Positions 1 through 11,639 of a stretch of DNA of 62,601 nucleotides are shown one piece after another. The position numbers and the translations under genes are program-made. The notes beneath the pieces are model-generated. The model worked only from the letters and a program-made list of their open reading frames with translations, searched no databases and was not told the origin of the DNA. The first letter of the stretch is position 1, and each line of letters starts with the position of its first letter. Source of the DNA: Gnetum montanum (taxonomy: Eukaryota; Streptophyta; Gnetopsida; Gnetales; Gnetaceae); NCBI GenBank assembly GCA_015680685.1, contig MNCI01004997.1, positions 746,539-809,139 on the forward strand, read 5' to 3'.

Positions 1-716
1 ACTAAGTCTAAATTAACTAGCATCAGCATCCGTTCCCACTTACCGTACACACCCTGAACTATGCAACTGCGGCTACCAAACACTAATCGTTACTGGGATC
101 ACCACGCGTAACGCACGTGCTCGAAGTGGTCATACTGAGGCACTTAACTAGCCTAAACGTAATGGGCATCCATTCCTTGACTAGTCGTACACATCCTTAG
201 ATGCTCGTAATCAAGTCATACTCATTTTGCATTCTAGGAGTTGAGGGTAAGAGAATCTAATCGCGATGAGCAGCTGATTCCTTGATTAGCCGTACACATC
301 CGTAAATGCTCGTAATCAAGTCATACTCATGATGTGCTACTGCAGGGTAATAAATAACAGGTAGGAAATAACATGTAAGAAATAACAAGTAATAAATCCT
401 ATTCCATGCATTGGAAAGTTTATCCACAAAGCTCATCTTTATTGTCGTACACAACTTGCGTTTAGGTACAATGTTGCTCGAATAAAGATCCGTTCACTTG
501 CGGACTCCTATTGCGGGCACATGGAAAATATTCTATCTCTGGAGTGATCAATCTGCCAGAGTTTCCCTACTTCTAGCCTAGGATGGGAAATAAGGGGAGT
601 GCCACCTCTTATTTATAGATTTGGCGACGGACCGCGATATCGCATACACGACATTGCAGGGGACGACACGATATCGCGTATGCGATATCGCAGCTCATGC
701 AAATCGCGTCTCATCA
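1..716 (-). repeat. Athila-like LTR (partial, 3' LTR of element 1 or of a separate insertion)
   Basis: The left end lies outside the window; the inner end is the family terminus CTCATCA (710-716). A minus-strand TATA box (CTATAAATAA) lies at 609-618. Three GATATC words follow on the plus strand, at 636-641, 670-675 and 684-689, which places them upstream of the TATA in the direction of transcription. A segment near 170-235 is duplicated at about 275-335 (CGTACACATCC and TGCTCGTAATCAAGTCATACTC occur in both, with changes). It belongs to the GATATC subfamily, unlike the LTR at the other end of element 1 (7596-8178), so the two may not come from one insertion. Confidence 0.8.
609..618 (-). promoter_or_regulatory. 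LTR TATA box with upstream GATATC words
   Basis: Reads CTATAAATAA on the minus strand. Three GATATC palindromes lie 18-80 bases upstream of it (636-689). The position matches the TATA boxes of the other LTRs in the window. Confidence 0.6.
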
Positions 717-1900
717 ACGTGGAATGGCAAGAAGTCTATGAAAAATACTCAAGCACTCAAGTAAGAAGAACAGAACAAAGAGCATTGAGTCCCCTTAAAG
801 TTACACCCTTTACAAACCTTTGAATCCTTCTTAATTCTAGAATTATCAAGGTCACTAATTGATTAAAAGTTTCTTTAATGGAAGGAACCTCAAATTCCCA
901 AAACAAGGAAAACCATAGAGTTCATTGAATGGGCGGATGACGTGGACTCATTGCTTGTTCCATGAAAAATAAACTATGTCAAAGTTATTAGACATCAAAA
1001 TTCAAAAATAGAAACTAGACATCCACAATCATACATTAAGCACAAACCATCATTAGTAAGTAGTAACAATGGAACTTTGTCATGTGACAATAAAGCAAAT
1101 TTATTAGCAAAAATGAGAAAATATCACACTTAAACAAAAGAAAGCAAAATAAAGTAAAATATATAAGAAAGTATAAAATAGTCAAAAAGTTTCAAATATA
1201 CTAAAGATGGTGTAAAATTAGAAAAATTTGAAAATAAAAAGTTTGTAAAATCAAAAATGTGAAACACAAAAACGTAGAAAAACTGAGAAGCCATGGTAAT
1301 AGTCAACATGGATGGCCATCTCCCCCACGACTAAGTTGGAGGGAGGAGATCTCAAAAATAGAACATCATTGTCCATATGTTAAGGCAGTATTTACACTAG
1401 CTTGTCTTAGTTCTAGGAAAGGTTTGACTTGTTGGATGTTAACCAACTGCTTTTTATTTGGGCTATCAGGTTTGTAAATCAACATGGCCCCAGAGGGAAA
1501 GGTTTGATCAATTATATAAGGTCCCTTCCACAATGTTTGGAATTTTGTCTTTTGGGGTACATGTGTGGGGTTCCAGTAAAGAACCTTATCTCCTAGTTGA
1601 AGTTTTACTTTCTTGATTCTAAGGTCATGACATTACTTGTTGAATGCCTTCTTCACCTCATTTAAGGATAGGGCCACTACACGATTTTGCCTAGCACATT
1701 CAGGTTGATCAATCTTTCCTTTTGTGCTAGAATTTAGTCAAGGTTTAGATCATAGGCCATTGAGAGTGTATGGAGCTCAAATTGGATTGGGAAAGTTGGA
1801 AGTTTCCCATACACTAACTCATAGGAAGAATAGCCAATAGGAAGTTTCCAAGTTAAATGATAAGCCTAGAGAGCATTGTTAAGTTTTATACTCCAATCCT
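717..1900 (-). other. Non-coding spacer of element 1
   Basis: AT-rich sequence between the LTR terminus and the integrase end. From about 775 it matches the pol-proximal spacer of element 2 near 16145: both have a short block ending in AAAGAGCAT, then AGTCC, then CACACCCTT, and a shared block ending in GGACTCA. The 4.5 kb that separate LTR and spacer in element 2, including ORF3, are absent here. No gene is visible. Confidence 0.6.
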
Positions 1901-1919
1901 TTCTATACTTGCTAATGGT

Positions 1920-2560
1920 TCATGTTAGTATTTTTGTAATCTCCCAGTTGATTACCTCTACTTGACCATTGGCTTGGGGGTGGTAAGGTGTTGTTAATTT
2001 ATGTTCTACTCCTAAGCGTTGCATCAATTGTTTAAAGGTTGCACCTGTGAAGTGCATTCCATTATTAGAAATTAGTGAACGTGGCATCCCAAACTTATTC
2101 ATGATATTTTGTTGTATAAATTTGGCAGTAGTGGATGATGTACAATTAACAACAGCTGTTGCTTCTACCCATTTTGTGTAGTAGTCAAATACTACTATAA
2201 TATATGCCTTTCCATTGGACATGGGTGTGATGGGACCCATGAAGTTAATGCCCCATATGTCAAAAGGTTCTAGTGGTTGAATCCACTATTGAAGACCTTC
2301 CATGTGAGCAATCATCCCCCCGTCATGTTGAAATGTTCACAAGACTTAACAAACTGGTGGGAATCCCTAAAGATTGTAGGCCAATAGTATCCTGCCATCA
2401 GGATTTTTATGGTCGTGCATCTCCTTGCATAGTGGCCTCTGCAAGGTCCTTCATGAGCATCCTAGAGAACACCCAATTAATCTATGTCAAGGATACACCA
2501 ACGAATTAGGCCATCGATACATTCCTTATAAAGGTGTTTGTTGATTTCTATGAAGTATTT
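1920..2560 (-). pseudogene. Integrase domain of element 1 (broken)
   Basis: The 106-residue open part (1920-2240) holds the catalytic core: a first Asp in the VVFDYYTKWVEA context, the second motif reading SNNGMHF where SDNG is usual (catalytic Asp changed to Asn), and the third motif HPQANGQVEV with its Glu. The zinc-binding HHCC region upstream (about 2241-2520) survives only in pieces across frames. Integrase inserts the cDNA into host DNA; the Asp change and frame breaks rule out activity here. Confidence 0.85.
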
Positions 2561-2744
2561 GACCCAATGAAGAAATTGTTGCTTCTTCCTAAAATCTAAG
2601 TCTTATGGTATCTCTTGAGTGAGAAGATATGTGAGGATGCCATTATACCATATTGCTTTTTTAGGCATTTTTTCACTTACTACTCTTATAAAGAGGAGTT
2701 CATCTGGAAACTAATTAGAGAGTGGGCTCTCATCCTCTTTGTTA

Positions 2745-3010
2745 TCTCATCTTAAATGAGAGAGGTGGTCAGCGACCACATTCTTGGTCCCTTTTCAATC
2801 TACCATAGTGAGATTAAATTCCTGCAAGATCACCAGCCATCGTATAACACAAGAGCTTATCATTAGCTTATTCATAAGGAAGAAAATTGCACTATGATCC
2901 ATTTGTACAAATACTTTGTAACCTAACACATAATGTCTAAACTTTTCTAGCTCATACACCACTACCATTAATTCTTTCTCCATGGTGGTGTAATTTAACT
3001 GTGCTTCCAC
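2745..3010 (-). pseudogene. RNase H domain of element 1 (broken)
   Basis: The open part contains the pattern TTMEKELMVVVYELEKFRHY, then the MDHSAIFFL block, then IRWLVILQEFNL, the usual order of the RNase H region of plant Ty3/gypsy pol. In the intact enzyme it removes the RNA strand of the RNA:DNA hybrid. It continues towards the reverse transcriptase through sequence with stops (3010-3440). Confidence 0.85.
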
Positions 3011-3399
3011 AATGCTTTAACTTGTGTAGTGGATATAATATGGACATTCTTATCATCCATCTACGTGAGCACTACTTCCAAAGCATAGTTAGATACGTCT
3101 ATCATGATATGGAATGGTCTGAACCAATCTAGTGCTTGTAAGATTAGTGTTTCTACGAGGTTCTCTTTTAATTATTGGAATGCATGTTCACATTTCTTGG
3201 TCTAGATGAAAGGTGCATCTTTCTTTGTAAGCTCTACTAATGACTTTGCAATCTTAGAGAAATTATTAATAAATCATTAGTAGTAACTAGTATGTTTAAG
3301 GAATGACTAAACATCTTTAACAGTCTCTGGTTGGCATGTTATTCCTTGGATGACCCTTATCTTTTCTGGGTCTACCTCAATCCCTTTTTGTGAAATTTG

Positions 3400-4366
3400 G
3401 TATCCTAGCACAATGCCTTCTTAGACCATGAGATAGCTCATTTACCAGTTGAGCTGTAGGTTTGTCTCTACACATCTCTTCAGTACTTGCTCAAGTCCAT
3501 CCAAGGCTTTATCAAAGGTAGCTCCATAGGTGGAGAAGTCGTCCATGAAGACCTCAACACCATTTCCAATTTGTTGTTGAAAGATACTAAGGACCAAGCG
3601 TTGAAATGTTGTAGGGGCATTGCATAGGCTAAATGGCATCTTACAATATGCAAAAGTCCCCCAGGGACTTGTGAATGTTCTTTTGGCCTGATCTTTGGGT
3701 GCAGTTTGGATTTGGTTATAGCCACTATAACCATCCAAAAAGCTATAGTAACAATGCCCGGATATGGTGTCTAATACTTGATCCACAAATGGCAAAGAAA
3801 AGTGATCCTTAAATGTTACCATATTTAACAGCCTAAAGTCAATGCAAAACCCACCATTTACCATCCTTATTTGGTACAATTACAAGTGGACTAACCCACT
3901 TACTATCTGCAATTGAATACATGAGCCCCACCTTAAGGAGTTGCTCTATCTCGTCCGTATTGATTTGCTTTAATTTGAGGTTTAGTTGCCTCTGCGGTTG
4001 TCTTTTAGGCTTTATGGCTAGGTCAGTGTAGATGCGATGTTGGCATATCCTTGGATCAATTCCTATTAGATCTAGATATGACCAAGCAAAGGTTGTTGAC
4101 CATTTATTCACCACTTTCAACAACTTTTCTTTTTGTTCAGGAGCAAGTTTGGCCTTAATGATGACTAGTTTACCATTCTTTAAAAATGCATACTCCATAC
4201 CAGCCGATAAAGTCTTTAGCTCTAAGGGCTCTTGCTTGAAGTGATTAGGGATCTTCAACTCTCCCCAGTAGTTATTATCATCTTTGTCAAAGAGTTGGGA
4301 ATGGACTTGTTCAATCTTGTCCATGCGCTTAACATATGCACAAGTTAGGCCCTTAGTTGTCTCCAT
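3400..4366 (-). pseudogene. Reverse transcriptase of element 1 (broken)
   Basis: Two overlapping open pieces (3442-3879 and 3839-4366) in different frames cover the domain. The N-terminal part has the Athila-like DLIGIDPRICQHRI and SKWVSPLVIVPNKDG blocks. The palm has FCIDFRLLN and SFLDGYSGYNQI, and the catalytic box VFMDDFSTYG near 3530-3555 with both Asp residues present. The frame change between the pieces near 3840-3880 and stops downstream show decay. FMDDFS rather than YMDD/YVDD, with this N-terminal region, is typical of Athila elements. Confidence 0.9.
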
Positions 4367-4504
4367 GCATATTGTGCTGCTATCTGGATTAGCTATCAGC
4401 CACTGGGTGCCCTCCTATTTTGTGGCTACTACGTATAGACACTTTTGAATGTTGATCTCCTATGCACATTAATTACATGCCTTAATATATGTGCTCTTGA
4501 TTGA

Positions 4505-4998
4505 CTAAATCTTTTGCTCGCAATTGCACCCGTTATCACTGTACGTGATACATGAAATATGCTTCTTGTTAATTTTTCCTAGCTCATTGTCCATGGATAT
4601 TTCTAGAGATAGGTCCCTTATACCCATTCGTGCATCAACTGTGCTTAACAAAGCCCTTCCCATAATGATGGGGAAGTCACTTTTGTAGTTGTTCACCTTA
4701 ATTACCAGAAAATCAGCAGGATAGGACCACCCACAAACTATGCTCACAATTTCCTCTACTAATTCTAAAGGGATAGTAATTGACTGATTTACTAATTCTA
4801 GATAGATGTTGCTCTTCTTAAGAGTTGGTAGGTTCCAAGCCTTATACATATCATGGGAGATGAGGTTAACTCCAGAACCAAAGTCAAGAAGAGCTTTGCA
4901 TGGCTCTTGTCTAGTAATCTAAAGATAGATGAGTGGACTTCTTGGATCAGATCTTTTTGTAGGAAGATTTCCAGCCTTGATCTAATTAGAAACAACAT
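4505..4998 (-). pseudogene. Aspartic protease and linker of element 1 (broken)
   Basis: The active-site-like segment LLDFGSGVNLISH lies in one frame (about 4855-4900) and the following DFPIIMGRALLSTVDA segment in another (4505-4849), so a frameshift separates them. In the family this protease cuts the Gag-Pol polyprotein. The linker ends with a Cys-rich CITYSDNGCNCEQ motif that recurs in elements 2 and 3 and is a useful marker for lining them up. Confidence 0.75.
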
Positions 4999-5280
4999 GA
5001 GTTAGCATTACAGTGCAGATCCTAGGTAGCACTTGGTTTGAAGGGCACTTGAAGGTATTTGATGTAGAGGATGAGGATGATCAAGATGTAAGACAATCAG
5101 CCAAAGTAGGTTGTGAGAGCTAGAGAGGACTGTAGGGTCGAAAGAAAGGTTATTTTCTTGATTGATTATTTGGACCACTTGGTTGAAAAATCAATTGTAA
5201 GTGTATAGCCCTTGTAGCATTTCATTGTTGCGGCTATGGAGGAATCTCATCTTGCATAGACAGAGTAGGAGGCAATTAGG

Positions 5281-7440
5281 TTAAAGGTGGAGGTGTAGGT
5301 GTAGAGGGATGTAGAGGATGATAAGGATACAGATATCGATTTTCCCCTTGAGTAGATGGTGAATGTGTTTGGGGATACTTTGGAGGGTAATAGTGATGCT
5401 AGAATGATGTATGGCTTGTAGAAATCCTAGGGAAGATGGGTTGCTGAATATAGTACCCATATGGATTTGGTTGCCTCTAAGGGTACTACTGCCTTGGTGG
5501 TGACATTCCCCATGACTGTGGTTGGTACCACTATTGGTATTATTCATAAGGTTGCCAAGGAGTTTCACTTGGGTAGTAAGCTTATTATTGCTAGTGGAAC
5601 TGCCTTGGATTGCCTTGAGGGTAAGGTAATCATCTTGGAGCTTGCCTATGTGCTAGGTGAGGATTGAATGCATACACTCCAGTCCCTTGTAAGTGTGACA
5701 CTACAGGGCAACATCCCTTTGGATGGTTGTATTGGCAAATGTCACATTTAGTTTCATCATTAGAGTTAGACTCCACAACTTCCTCTACTATAGCAACTTT
5801 GCCTTTACCTCTTTGGTAGGCACATTCAACTTCTTTTCGCCTCCTACGATTACAATCACTATTTTGCTCTTTGGATTCTTCAAAAATCTTCAAAGTAGTT
5901 TGAAATTTTTCATCCAAAGAGTCCCATAACTTTTCAAACTTGGTCAAAATATCAAAAATAGATTTTTGGATGGGTAAGGTCTTTCTGTTCATCACTTCAT
6001 CAAGTGGTGACTCCTCCTCATCACGAAATTGAACCTCTTGTTTTCTAATGGAAGGATCCCTATTATACTCTTTATCACTTTCCCTTTTCATAGTTCACCT
6101 TCTTCTTTTGCTACCTACTCAATTAACCTTTGGATTTGATGAGCTCTCATTTTATACAACCTTCCTTGGGCATACATCCTAAGGATTCTTCTTGTTTTGG
6201 CTTTGAGCCCATCTATGATGTGGCAAAGTTGTTCCCTCTAAGAGTAACCATGGCTAGGACATCAGTGTAGGAGTGAATAGTATCAACACATGGTGGCATC
6301 CAAGGGTTCATGTGCTCCTTATTTCCAGCCTTGGATTTGCCTTCTTAGCTTAGACACTTTGGAGTGTGTCTAGTATTTGTTGTTGAATAGTTCTAACATG
6401 GTACTCCATCTGTGGATAAATTCCAGCTTTAAGGACTAGTACCGACTTTCAGCTTCCTTAATGAGTGTCCTTGGGAAAAGCTTGAGTTTCTATTACTCAT
6501 TCTCTATGTTCTGTAAGGCATAGGCATTTTGAAAAGCTTGTAGATGTGTTTGCGAATTAGAATTGTATCCTCCCTCAAATCTTGGAATATTATTCATATT
6601 TAGGTGCTTGATCCAGTTATCCTTCATATGCCTAGTTGGAATTTTAATTGCCTCCACAATGTTAAGCATACTTTAGGTTACCAATAAAGGTTCATCATCA
6701 TCATTGTGTTGATGACACTGATGATGGTTTCAGCCACCCCTTCAGTTTTGGTGACCTTCATGGTCATTGTTGTTTTCCTAATCACCTTCATCATGGTTGT
6801 TTTGATGGTGGCTTCCATGAGAACCATTAGATGAAGAGGAATGTTTAGAATCGGATGAAGAGGATGAAGAGAAAGGTGGGCCACCACCACCACCACTCTT
6901 ACTTACGCTTATTATGATTACCCAAGTTCCTACCTTGGCTATCACTATTTCCTAAACCCAATTTGTGAATAGTGGATCACAGGGTTAGGTTCACACCCTC
7001 ACCATCAGTAGCAGGGGTGGAGAATCTTCATGTTGAGAACTTTCCAAGGGAGGATCCTCATTGTCCTCTAGATTTGGTAGGAACAAGGGTTTAGTGTAAT
7101 GTTTCCCCTTTGTAGCTTCATGGAGTTTCTCCTAACGTTGATCTTGGTTATGTTGTGTTTCAGTGGAACAATAGTTTCGAGTGTCATATCCATCCACAAT
7201 ATACTCTTTGTGAAGATTTTCTATGCCTAATTTCTTAAGGGTTTTGAATAGCATTCTGGGCATAGATTGATCAAGGGGCAAGACGACGTTATCCTCCATA
7301 TCACACCATCACATTTGTTCATCTTAATGTAGGATGAAGGTGAAATTTGGCACAAACTCATCTGGATGAATGTATACCACCTTGCATTCTTATGGGACCG
7401 GTGGTTTGGTATCTTCGTGCTTGTAAGAAGAAGAAGACAT
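5281..7440 (-). pseudogene. gag of element 1 (broken)
   Basis: The likely start is the ATG at 7438-7440, giving an MSSSSYKHED N-terminus shared with element 3's MSSSHR. The first in-frame stop comes within about 20 codons. The capsid-like gag domain lies at about 6120-6660 in pieces. An open part at 5630-6091 is charged and ends in a Cys/His cluster (CDICQYNHPKGCCP) followed by the CHLQ-like VSHLQGTGVYAFNP motif, shared by the other copies. Gag forms the particle that packages element RNA. Confidence 0.75.
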
Positions 7441-7576
7441 TTTGCAAAACAAAATGAAATTGTCAATGTGCTTTTATAATTCTATGTATAGTGGGAATAA
7501 TATTGACCTTTAGGTTCATATAACGATATTAATGATATTCACTTAAACTTAAATAGTACACATTTCATATACAAAG

Positions 7577-7594
7577 TTCTTGACAATGGCACCA
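7577..7594 (-). promoter_or_regulatory. Primer binding site of element 1
   Basis: The plus strand ends in CAATGGCACCA one base before the LTR. It resembles the 3' end of plant tRNA-Asp (..GGCAACGGCGCCA) with several changes. The better preserved site of element 4 (38603-38622) makes the identity clearer. Confidence 0.6.
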
Positions 7595-7595
7595 A

Positions 7596-8178
7596 TGATG
7601 AGCAATGAGGCACCCTTACGTCCAACCATATGAATCACAAAGCGTTCATGCATGATTCAGTCAAATTCCATGCACTTTATTGTTTCCAATGCACTAGCCC
7701 TTTATGAAGTGAATCTAGCTTTAAGGTCAATTGTTGTCTTCCCAATTACACTTGTGACGTTCGTTCGTATGGTTAAGTGTAACTAAGGCATTTGATTTTT
7801 ATCATTTTTATGTTTTATAGTTAGGTGCTTGAATTTTAGATAAAAAGGGATTTAGTTAAGTAATCTAAATTAACTAATTAACTAACCATTTAACTAATCC
7901 TAACATAAGTATCCATTCCCACTTTCTGTACAGGTCCTAAACCCATGTATCTGCTACTGGGCGACCAAGCATTACGCTACTGGGTGTACCAAGCAATAAC
8001 GTTGCTAGGATTACCAAGCACACATTTATAACCAAGAATCAAGAAAATTGACACTGCGCCGATGGGGATTTGTCAATGCATGGTAAGATGTGTTAACTAG
8101 GCCTTGTTGATGAGTCCCAGTCGACAAGGCTACATCAACGAGGCCTCATCGATGCAGCCAACTTAATGCGACTCATCA
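7596..8178 (-). repeat. 5' LTR of element 1 (shortened)
   Basis: Starts TGATGAG (plus) and ends CTCATCA at 8172-8178. Its 583 bases are about 250 fewer than the related LTRs, so it carries an internal deletion. A weak TATA-like site lies at 8023-8031. The U3 words are GTCGAC and CATCGATG within a stretch rich in TCAACGAGG and CTCATCGATG, not GATATC. The first half resembles element 2's LTRs. Confidence 0.8.
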
Positions 8179-8210
8179 CCAACTAACAATATAGCAATAA
8201 TTTCAAGTCA

Positions 8211-9399
8211 ACCAAATAGTGCCAATTACATGAATGAATTCAATCATGTTCATATTCATAATAATTATTGAATTTAAATAGAAAATAATATTCACAAACG
8301 TCTACTTTGTATTGATTTATTATACTTAATCAATAATTTTAGAATAATGTTGCATATTTTGAATTCATAGCAAAACAAATTATATATCTACTTCAAGATC
8401 AAGATAGAATGACACATCCAAGTTCAACAAATATGCCTCAAGGAAATGATAGCAAAACAAATGCTAACTAGGTAAATATAGATTTTAATTTTAACCATAA
8501 TATCATAAGTACCATATCTTGTATTATTAATTTTAAGATATATATTAATATACAACTATATTTTACAGATTTATATATCTAAAAAGCCTATAAAATTTGC
8601 AAGAAAATCCTTGTAATCAAAGTTTAAAGCTGAAGCACACCAAAGTTGCACCACATCTACAATTATGATAAAAGCATAATATATATCTATCTCATCTTAC
8701 TTAACAATGTCATTATAAATATGCTAAAAATATGTATTAACTAAAAACTTGGCATAAACCTCGTAACAATAATTTTATTATTTTGCTTATATTTGATTTT
8801 AATGTTACTATTATATATGTTACACTTTCGAACATTACCTCTTTTTACAACTTCCTTTTTTCATAGCATATTAAACTAAACAAATTGTATACAATGGCAC
8901 AAGTTCCTTATAAAATTATTTCCTATTATATAAGTTGCAATTGCTCGATTTTGCAATGAATATTGTTAATAGTGGATAAATTGTAAACAATGTTATCTAT
9001 AGCTATATATCCTCAACTCTATATTGAATAAGTATTTTTTTAAAATATTGAATATAAAAAATCAAATGAAATGTAATAGTAACAAAAACAAAATAGTGTC
9101 ATTTACATCAACAAACTCAATCAAGTATATATTCACAATAATTATTGAATTTACATAGAAAATAATATTCACAAACTTCTAGTTTGTATTGATATATTAT
9201 ACTTAATCAATGATTTTAGAATAAAGTAACATATTTAAAATATATAGTAGATACTTTAAATCCAACTCCAAAGCTACAATAATAGATTATACGTTTACTT
9301 TAAGATTAGGATGGAATGACATCTTCAACCTCAACAAATATATCTCCAAGAAATGATAGAAAAAAAATGCTGACTACGTAAATATAGATTTTAATTTTC
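8211..9399. repeat. Pair of about 290-bp direct repeats with a 600-bp AT-rich centre
   Basis: 8211-8496 and about 9092-9399 line up along their length (shared blocks such as ATAATTATTGAATTTA, GAAAATAATATTCACAAAC and AAATATAGATTTTAATTTT) with roughly 80-85% identity by eye. The centre has no coding sequence. This could be a small LTR element without genes (TRIM-like) or two related repeats. I see no clear TG..CA ends or target duplication. Confidence 0.5.
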
Positions 9400-10104
9400 C
9401 TGTGGCATTCGGGGTAGTGTATATGTCATGGTACTGTGTAGCAATTTTCCTGACACTGAAACTAAAACTTGAAAACATTCAATCACGCAAAAGTTATGAT
9501 TATCGATATGATAGTTTAAATGTGTGTGGTGATGTCTAGGTAGTTGCAGGTGTAAGACGATGAATTTATTAAGTTCAACATGCGGTGATTTTGACAGTTA
9601 AGAATAGGCTGCTGCGAAAGCTACGCTAGGTTTCCAGCCGAAGGATGCTAACATTATTGTGGAGCTCCAAAAACGAAGCCAAGGCAATAAAGTTATCCAT
9701 TTGTAAAAGAAAATGGTACTGAACTAATAACTCTCTGTTTCAAAGAAGGTGGATGGAGGAGGAAAACGTTTACTTCTACGAGTCGCTGTGCCCAGATTCG
9801 AACTGATACCTTAAATGCCTGCAACCGCAACTAAAAAGCTCCATATTCATTCCTTCATGCCTATTATGGTAGCATTGGTACCGGAATTGGCAGTGAAAAT
9901 AACATTATTCGTATTGAACATTGTTGGGACTTGAAACACAAACGCAAATCGGAGCAAAGATCGCATTAGTGCAATAGCAAGGAAAGATAACTACACATCG
10001 GAAGCTATCATGAAGAAAGAAACTAAAAAGAAGTCCCAAGCCTCTACTAGATGAGGGTAAATGCTTAAAAAAATCAATTCTATTAGCTTCATTAGGATTT
10101 GTAC
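9400..10104. other. Unassigned sequence
   Basis: Less AT-rich than its surroundings. It contains an 80-codon minus-strand open frame (9905-10147) that resembles nothing I know and runs into the LTR, so I do not call it a gene. A T-arm-like stretch on the minus strand near 9793-9812 (CAGTTCGAATCTG) is isolated. Confidence 0.4.
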
Positions 10105-10744
10105 ATGTAGTGCATGGAACTAGCATGGTATCTATATTGTTAAGCATTGATCGCAGTTCATTGTTTTCTCACTTGAACTAGTGGTAGTCTTATGATGTAT
10201 GATTTAGTCCAAAGTGAGACATATGATTATTGATGTTGTGCAACCCTTAAACTAACTAGATAATAATGTAGAAATTAATTATTTAAACTAATTAATAATA
10301 AAAATATAAATCCTAAACTATCCTAAGGGTGATGAGTGTCCATTCCCAGCTTCTCGTACACATCTTGAACTTATGTATCCACCGTTGAGATTACCAAATG
10401 TTATGTTACTAGGCGAACCAAGCAATAATACTGTTAAGCTTACCAAGCGAATACATGTTTATGCTCAAAACTGGTTGCGCTCATTTCATCAATTGATTAA
10501 CATGCATAGAAATGTAAATGTTAACTAAGTACATAGAAAATAAATTGCATTGAAAGTAAATCTATTCTAAGTCAAAGTGCTGCAATGAATAGGAATCAAT
10601 CTCGATCTTATTGCCATTCATGAAATGTGTTAAGGTACAATACCACTCGAATAAGATGTCGTACAACTGACTCAAATCCACACTATAGGCACTCACTGAC
10701 TATTTGCTAAGATTATGAAATAAAACTATAAGAGTCTAGCTACA
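10105..10744 (-). repeat. 3' LTR of element 3, left part
   Basis: Matches the 5' LTR of element 3 (28385-29230) starting inside it: GGAACTAGCATGG here corresponds to AGAACTAGCATGG there. About 75 bases of the terminus are missing. It is interrupted at 10744 by element 2 and resumes at 23608. The joined text continues in register with the partner LTR (TCTAGCTACA, then TACTACTAACC, against TTTGGCTATACTACTGACT). Confidence 0.85.
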
Positions 10745-11573
10745 TGATAAGCAATGAGTAGTCCCTACGCCCAACCATATGAATTGCTAGTGTTCACTAA
10801 GCAATTTGGTCGAATTCTGTAGACTTTAGCTCTTTAAGCACACTAGGTCTAGGTAGTGAATTTAACAAACATGATCATTGTCTTTTCAGTTTCACTTATA
10901 AAGTGCAAATGTATGGTTAAGTGTAACTGAGGCATATAATTTTTATTAGTTTATATTTTTCATTAATTCGCGTAAGTGCCAAAAATAAAGTAATTGAATA
11001 TTGAATTAATCTAATAACTAACTAATACTTAGCTAATCTTAACATAAGTATCTGTTCCCATCTATCCTACACATTCTAAACATGCTACAATGCTATTGGG
11101 TTACCAAACATTAAATGCTACTAGGATTACCAAGCGTTAAGCATATGCTCGAGATTGTCGTACTTATGTGTATTAATTATCTACTATAAATTAATTAATT
11201 AAATGCATTAAAGTAAATTGCATGAGTAATAAATGCATTAAGTTAACATTAAGCTAAGTCCAAGTGCTGCAAGGTTTATGAAGAAAGCTCATCTTCATTG
11301 CCAATCACATCAAGGTGGTCAAGTACATTAGTGCTCAAATAAAGATTCATACACTTCTCACTCCTACTACGAGCACTTAGAAAATATTTTAACTCTCAAA
11401 AGAATAAACTACAAGAACTTTTCTATGCTACTAATGAATGGATGTCATAAATGCGATTGGTGAGCATGTATTTATAGGTAAGAAAAGACACTATGTCAAC
11501 GCATCACACCTTGCATTGACGAGATCGCGTTGATGCGATACTGTTGAAATAGTCCAGTGACAACAATTCATCA
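10745..11573 (-). repeat. 3' LTR of element 2
   Basis: Starts TGATAAGCAATGAG, ends ATTCATCA; 829 bases. Minus-strand TATA CTATAAATA at 11469-11477. Words just upstream of it are GTCAACGCATC, TGCATTGACG and GCGTTGATGCG (11515-11540), variants of one theme on alternating strands. The inner flank TACCTCCACAAC (11574 on) is the reverse complement of a short polypurine tract, followed by CTCGTCCTCAAGTGAAC, the plant gypsy hallmark near the 3' end. Confidence 0.92.
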
Positions 11574-11639
11574 TACCTCCACAACTAAATAAAAACTCGT
11601 CCTCAAGTGAACAAAAGGAGGAACAAGCTCTTTACAACA

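Larger units (their letters stand above)
1..8178 (-). mobile_element. Element 1: degraded Athila-like Ty3/gypsy retrotransposon
   Basis: Reading the minus strand, the order is 5' LTR (7596-8178), primer site (about 7577-7594), gag (to about 5281), protease, reverse transcriptase, RNase H, integrase (to about 1900), spacer, 3' LTR (to the window edge). The pol order places it in Ty3/gypsy. The FMDDFS box and the tRNA-Asp-like primer site point to the Athila lineage. Multiple stops and frameshifts make it inactive. ORF3, present in elements 2 and 4, is missing. The left target duplication is outside the window. Confidence 0.85.

Noticed and set aside
9793-9812. tRNA T-arm-like sequence on the minus strand
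   Set aside because: Only the TTCGAAT loop and part of a stem are present; no acceptor, D or anticodon arm fits around it.
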